Assembly (NCBI GenBank): GCA_025846845.1
Contig: JAOYTL010000007.1
Location: forward strand, 1-64,000
From: Alloboseaceae bacterium BT-24-1
GTDB lineage: Bacteria; Pseudomonadota; Alphaproteobacteria; Rhizobiales; Beijerinckiaceae
DNA: 64,000 nucleotides
Reading direction: 5' to 3'
Part shown: in pieces, positions 61,489 through 64,000 of the stretch
How positions within the stretch are numbered: position 1 is the stretch's first letter
How the letters are laid out: every line of letters begins with the position of its first letter
Program-made: the position numbers and the translations under genes
The notes under the pieces: generated by a model
Database searches by the model: none
What the model was told of the DNA's origin: nothing
What the model saw: only the letters and a program-made list of their open reading frames with translations

Positions 61489-62244
61489 CTATCCCGCCCG
61501 CCTAAAACCCTCGCTCGCCGTCAGCAATTGCTGGGCATAGGCCGTCTGCGGGGCGCGCGCGGCGAGCGTTGCCGCCGTCATCTCCTCGACACCGCGGCCG
61601 AACTGCATGACGAGTAGTCGCTCGCACATATGGCCGACCACGGCGAGGTCGTGGCTGACCAGAATATAGGTCAGCTTGCGCTCATGCCGCAGCGCCTGCA
61701 GCAGGTTCAGCACCTCGGCCTGGATCGAGACGTCGAGAGCCGAGGTCGGTTCGTCGAGCAGCAGGATGGTCGGCTCGAGCACAAGAGCGCGGGCGATCGC
61801 GACGCGCTGGCGCTGGCCGCCGGAGAGCTGGTGCGGATAACGGAAGCGGAAGGAGGTCGGCAGGCCGACATCCTGCATGGCGCGGCTGATCTTCGCCTCG
61901 GCATCGCGGACGCCATGAATGGCGAGCGGCTCGGCCAATGTGTCATCGACCGTCTTCTTCGGGTGCAGCGAGCCGTACGGGTCCTGGAAGACCATCTGGG
62001 CCGCGCGGTAGAAGGCCTTGTCGCGGAGCTTCGGCTGGCGCTTGCCGAGGATGTCGACCTCGCCGCTCCAGTCACGGTTGAGACCGGCGAGCACGCGCAG
62101 CACGGTCGACTTGCCCGAGCCGGATTCGCCGACGATGCCGTAGCTCTCGCCCGGCGCGACCGCGAAGGAGAGATCCTTCACGACATGCGAGTCGCCGAAG
62201 GAGACGTTGAGCTTCTCGACGGAGATGGCGTGTTGAGTTGTCAT
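61489..62244 (-). CDS. Peptide/nickel-type ABC transporter ATP-binding protein (OppF type)
   Basis: The 251-residue ATPase has Walker A GESGSGKSTVLRVL, signature LSGGQRQRVAIARAL and Walker B ILLLDEPTSALDVS. It is shorter than the usual 320-330 residues and lacks the Cys-rich C-terminal oligopeptide extension, which makes it resemble the phosphonate/nickel-type subgroup. Its ATG overlaps the stop of the partner ATPase gene. Confidence 0.92.
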   Translation of the reverse strand: MTTQHAISVEKLNVSFGDSHVVKDLSFAVAPGESYGIVGESGSGKSTVLRVLAGLNRDWSGEVDILGKRQPKLRDKAFYRAAQMVFQDPYGSLHPKKTVDDTLAEPLAIHGVRDAEAKISRAMQDVGLPTSFRFRYPHQLSGGQRQRVAIARALVLEPTILLLDEPTSALDVSIQAEVLNLLQALRHERKLTYILVSHDLAVVGHMCERLLVMQFGRGVEEMTAATLAARAPQTAYAQQLLTASEGFRRAG

Positions 62245-63089
62245 GCCAGCCATGCCGGGTCGCGGGTGAGGGTCGCGAGCTTTTCGCGCGGATGGTCGAG
62301 ATCGGGCAGGCAGCCGAGCAGGCCGCGCGTATAGGGATGCTGCGCCTTGTCGAGTGCGCCCGCGGGCAGCGTCTCCAGTGCCTTGCCGCCATACATGACG
62401 ATGACGCGGTCGCAGAACGACCTCACCAGATGCAGATCGTGGCTGATGAAGATCAGCCCCATGCCGCGGCTGGTGACGAGGTCGTCGAGAATCTTCAGCA
62501 CCTGCAATTGCACGGTGACGTCGAGCGCCGAGGTCGGCTCGTCGGCGATCAGAATCTCCGGCTCGGCGATCAGCATCATCGCGATCATCACGCGCTGGCC
62601 CATGCCGCCCGAGACCTCGTGCGGATAGAGATCGTAGACACGCCCCGGCTCGCGAATCTGCACGGCCTCGAGCATGGCGAGGCTGCGTTCCTTGGCCTCG
62701 CGCGCGCTCGCTTTGTGGTGGACGCGATAGGCCTCGGCGATCTGGTCACCGACGGTCTGGACCGGGTTCAGCGAGAACTTCGGATCCTGCATCACCATCG
62801 AGATGTGGCGGCCGCGCAGCTTGCGGCGGCTCGCCTTGTCCATCGCCGTCAGGTCCTTGCCGCGGAACTCCATGCGCCTGGCGCTGACCACGCCGGGATG
62901 CGGGATCAGGTCGAGGATGGCGCGGCCGGTCATCGACTTGCCGGAACCGGATTCACCGACGATGCCGAGCCGTTCGCGGCCGAGCGTGAAGGAGAGACCG
63001 CGCACCGCGTTGACGATGCCGGTCGGGGTGTGGAAGTCGACGCGCAGGTCGTCGAGCGTCAGCAGAGGTGCATCAGAGGTTGCAGTCAT
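62241..63089 (-). CDS. Peptide/nickel-type ABC transporter ATP-binding protein (OppD type)
   Basis: The 282-residue ATPase has Walker A GESGSGKSMTGRAIL, signature VSGGMGQRVMIAMML (Gly in place of the usual Arg after Met) and Walker B ILIADEPTSALDVT. The start MTATSDAPLL is chosen because the longer frame overlaps the permease gene. It lies eight bases after that gene and is coupled to the OppF-type gene. Confidence 0.92.
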   Translation of the reverse strand: MTATSDAPLLTLDDLRVDFHTPTGIVNAVRGLSFTLGRERLGIVGESGSGKSMTGRAILDLIPHPGVVSARRMEFRGKDLTAMDKASRRKLRGRHISMVMQDPKFSLNPVQTVGDQIAEAYRVHHKASAREAKERSLAMLEAVQIREPGRVYDLYPHEVSGGMGQRVMIAMMLIAEPEILIADEPTSALDVTVQLQVLKILDDLVTSRGMGLIFISHDLHLVRSFCDRVIVMYGGKALETLPAGALDKAQHPYTRGLLGCLPDLDHPREKLATLTRDPAWLA

Positions 63090-63097
63090 CTCGGCGC

Positions 63098-64000
63098 TCA
63101 CCTCGCATCCAGCACGTCGCGCAGGCCGTCGCCGAGCAGGTTGAAGCCGAGCGCGACGACGCAGATGGCGATGCCGGGGAAGGTCGCGACCCACCACTGG
63201 TCGAAGATCTGCTCGCGGCCGGTCGAGATCATCGCGCCCCATTCCGGGATCGGCGGCTGGGCGCCGAGGCCGAGGAAGCCGAGGCCGGCGGCGATGATGA
63301 TGATCCCGGCCATGTCGTAGGTGGTGCGCACGATCAGCGAGGGCACGCACATCGGCACGATATGCTTCAGCACGATCCGCATCTGGCTCGCGCCCTGCAG
63401 GCGCATCGCCGAGATGTAGTCGGCGTTGCGGATGATCATCGTCTCGGCGCGGGCGACGCGGGCATAGGGCGGCCAGGCCGTGAAGGCGATGGCGATGACG
63501 GCGTTCTCCAGTCCAGGGCCCAGTGCCGCGACGAAGGCGAGCGCCAGGACGAGGCGCGGGAAGGCGAGGAAGACGTCGGTGATGCGCATCAGCACGGTGT
63601 CGATCCAGCCGCCGAAATAGCCGGCGGCGCAGCCGATCAAGAGGCCGAGCGGCCCGACCGTGATGACCACGAGCATGACGATGACCAGCGTGACGCGGGT
63701 GCCGTAGACGATGCGGCTGAAGATGTCGCGGCCGAGCGCGTCGGTGCCGAACCAGTGCTTGGCCGAAGGCGCCAGCAGGCGCTGGTCGAGCGCCTGGGCG
63801 AGCGGATCGTATTGGGCGATCAGCGGCGCAAAGGCCGCGAGCAGCAGCAGGGCGAGCACGATCACGAGGCCGACCACGGCGGCCGGGTTCTTCTTGAAGG
63901 CGAGCCATTGCCGGTAGAGCTGGCCGAGCTTGGCCTGCCGGCGCGATTCCGGCGAGGTCGTGGTCAGCCAGGAATGCCAGCTGACGGGAGAGGTGGCGTG
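63098..64000 (-). CDS. Peptide ABC transporter permease (DppC type), 5' end beyond the window
   Basis: About 300 residues of a permease are visible. The open frame runs to the window edge with no start codon in good context, including a typical DppC entry (LYRQWLAFKKNPAAVVGLVI). GADGLGRDIFSRIVYGTRVT-like sequence (TDALGRDIFSRIVYGTR) and the loop GLGFLGLGAQPPIPEWGAMI are family signatures. With the two ATPases downstream it forms a third peptide-type transporter whose other permease and binding protein must lie beyond 64000. Confidence 0.9.
   Translation of the reverse strand, partial: HATSPVSWHSWLTTTSPESRRQAKLGQLYRQWLAFKKNPAAVVGLVIVLALLLLAAFAPLIAQYDPLAQALDQRLLAPSAKHWFGTDALGRDIFSRIVYGTRVTLVIVMLVVITVGPLGLLIGCAAGYFGGWIDTVLMRITDVFLAFPRLVLALAFVAALGPGLENAVIAIAFTAWPPYARVARAETMIIRNADYISAMRLQGASQMRIVLKHIVPMCVPSLIVRTTYDMAGIIIIAAGLGFLGLGAQPPIPEWGAMISTGREQIFDQWWVATFPGIAICVVALGFNLLGDGLRDVLDAR

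Noticed and set aside
62241..63908. 555-residue fusion of an unknown N-terminal part to an OppD-type ATPase
   Set aside because: The first 270 residues are an out-of-frame reading of the permease gene; the ATPase has its own start at 63089.

Overview
The window is GC-rich DNA that reads as chromosomal sequence of an alphaproteobacterium, most likely a Hyphomicrobiales (Rhizobiales) member close to Bosea. This taxon is inferred from gene content (usg, TIGR02186-like protein, PodJ-like Sel1 protein, DUF3305/3306/6352/6505 set) and from the style of intergenic repeats; no search could be run. There is no prophage, CRISPR array, rRNA or tRNA that I can recognise.

Layout. 0-7 kb: a degenerate peptide-deformylase-like gene, then a beta-oxidation operon (acyl-CoA dehydrogenase, thiolase, FadB-type enzyme) with an adjacent MerR-type regulator. 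7.5-12.8 kb: a large coiled-coil/Sel1 polarity-type membrane protein and a translationally coupled TauE/SafE exporter + TIGR02186-like pair. 12.9-32.8 kb: a molybdoenzyme island. It holds moeA, mobB, a Tat-exported three-subunit formate dehydrogenase, a small Tat-signal protein, a TorD chaperone fused to a YdaS-like helix-turn-helix, a five-gene run of poorly characterised proteins (DUF3306, DUF3305, DUF6352-like, DUF6505-like, a biotin/lipoate-ligase-like pseudoenzyme), a divergent multi-[4Fe-4S] protein, a WD40-cytochrome c fusion, a TusA-like protein, a Mrp/ApbC Fe-S carrier, mobA, fdhD, a DUF2478 protein and an unlisted 40-residue membrane peptide. Three 17-bp inverted repeats of one pattern (GATAAK-N5-CTTAT) lie upstream of three transcription units in this island and look like a shared operator.

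32.8-34.7 kb: a 268-bp fold-back MITE-like element with perfect 23-bp ends and an O-antigen-ligase-like membrane protein. 34.7-45.6 kb: a dipeptide-type ABC transport operon with two complete binding-protein/permease/permease modules sharing one ATPase pair, next to an ArgE-like M20 deacetylase and a divergent threonine-dehydratase-like enzyme. 46.7-51.4 kb: a Gly/Tyr-rich secreted protein, a LysR regulator divergent from an AtuA-type pair plus a Bug-family binding protein, and usg. 51.4-57.1 kb: orphan groEL with a long structured leader, long-type purC, an M20 amidohydrolase and an LhgO-like oxidase. 57.2-58.2 kb: a GIY-YIG nuclease divergent from a DUF2239 protein. 58.2-61.1 kb: a zwf-pgl-eda (Entner-Doudoroff) operon. 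61.5-64.0 kb: part of a further peptide ABC transporter, cut by the window edge.

Intergenic gaps are unusually rich in structured repeats. Several families share a three-arm (cloverleaf-like) design closed by short terminal inverted repeats, often CGTCAT/ATGACG; many sit between convergent genes, one is nested inside another, and two long repeats end exactly where they supply a Shine-Dalgarno sequence to the next gene. The most promising leads are the formate dehydrogenase auxiliary cluster with its HTH-TorD fusion and shared operator candidate, the GIY-YIG/DUF2239 pair, and the cloverleaf repeats.
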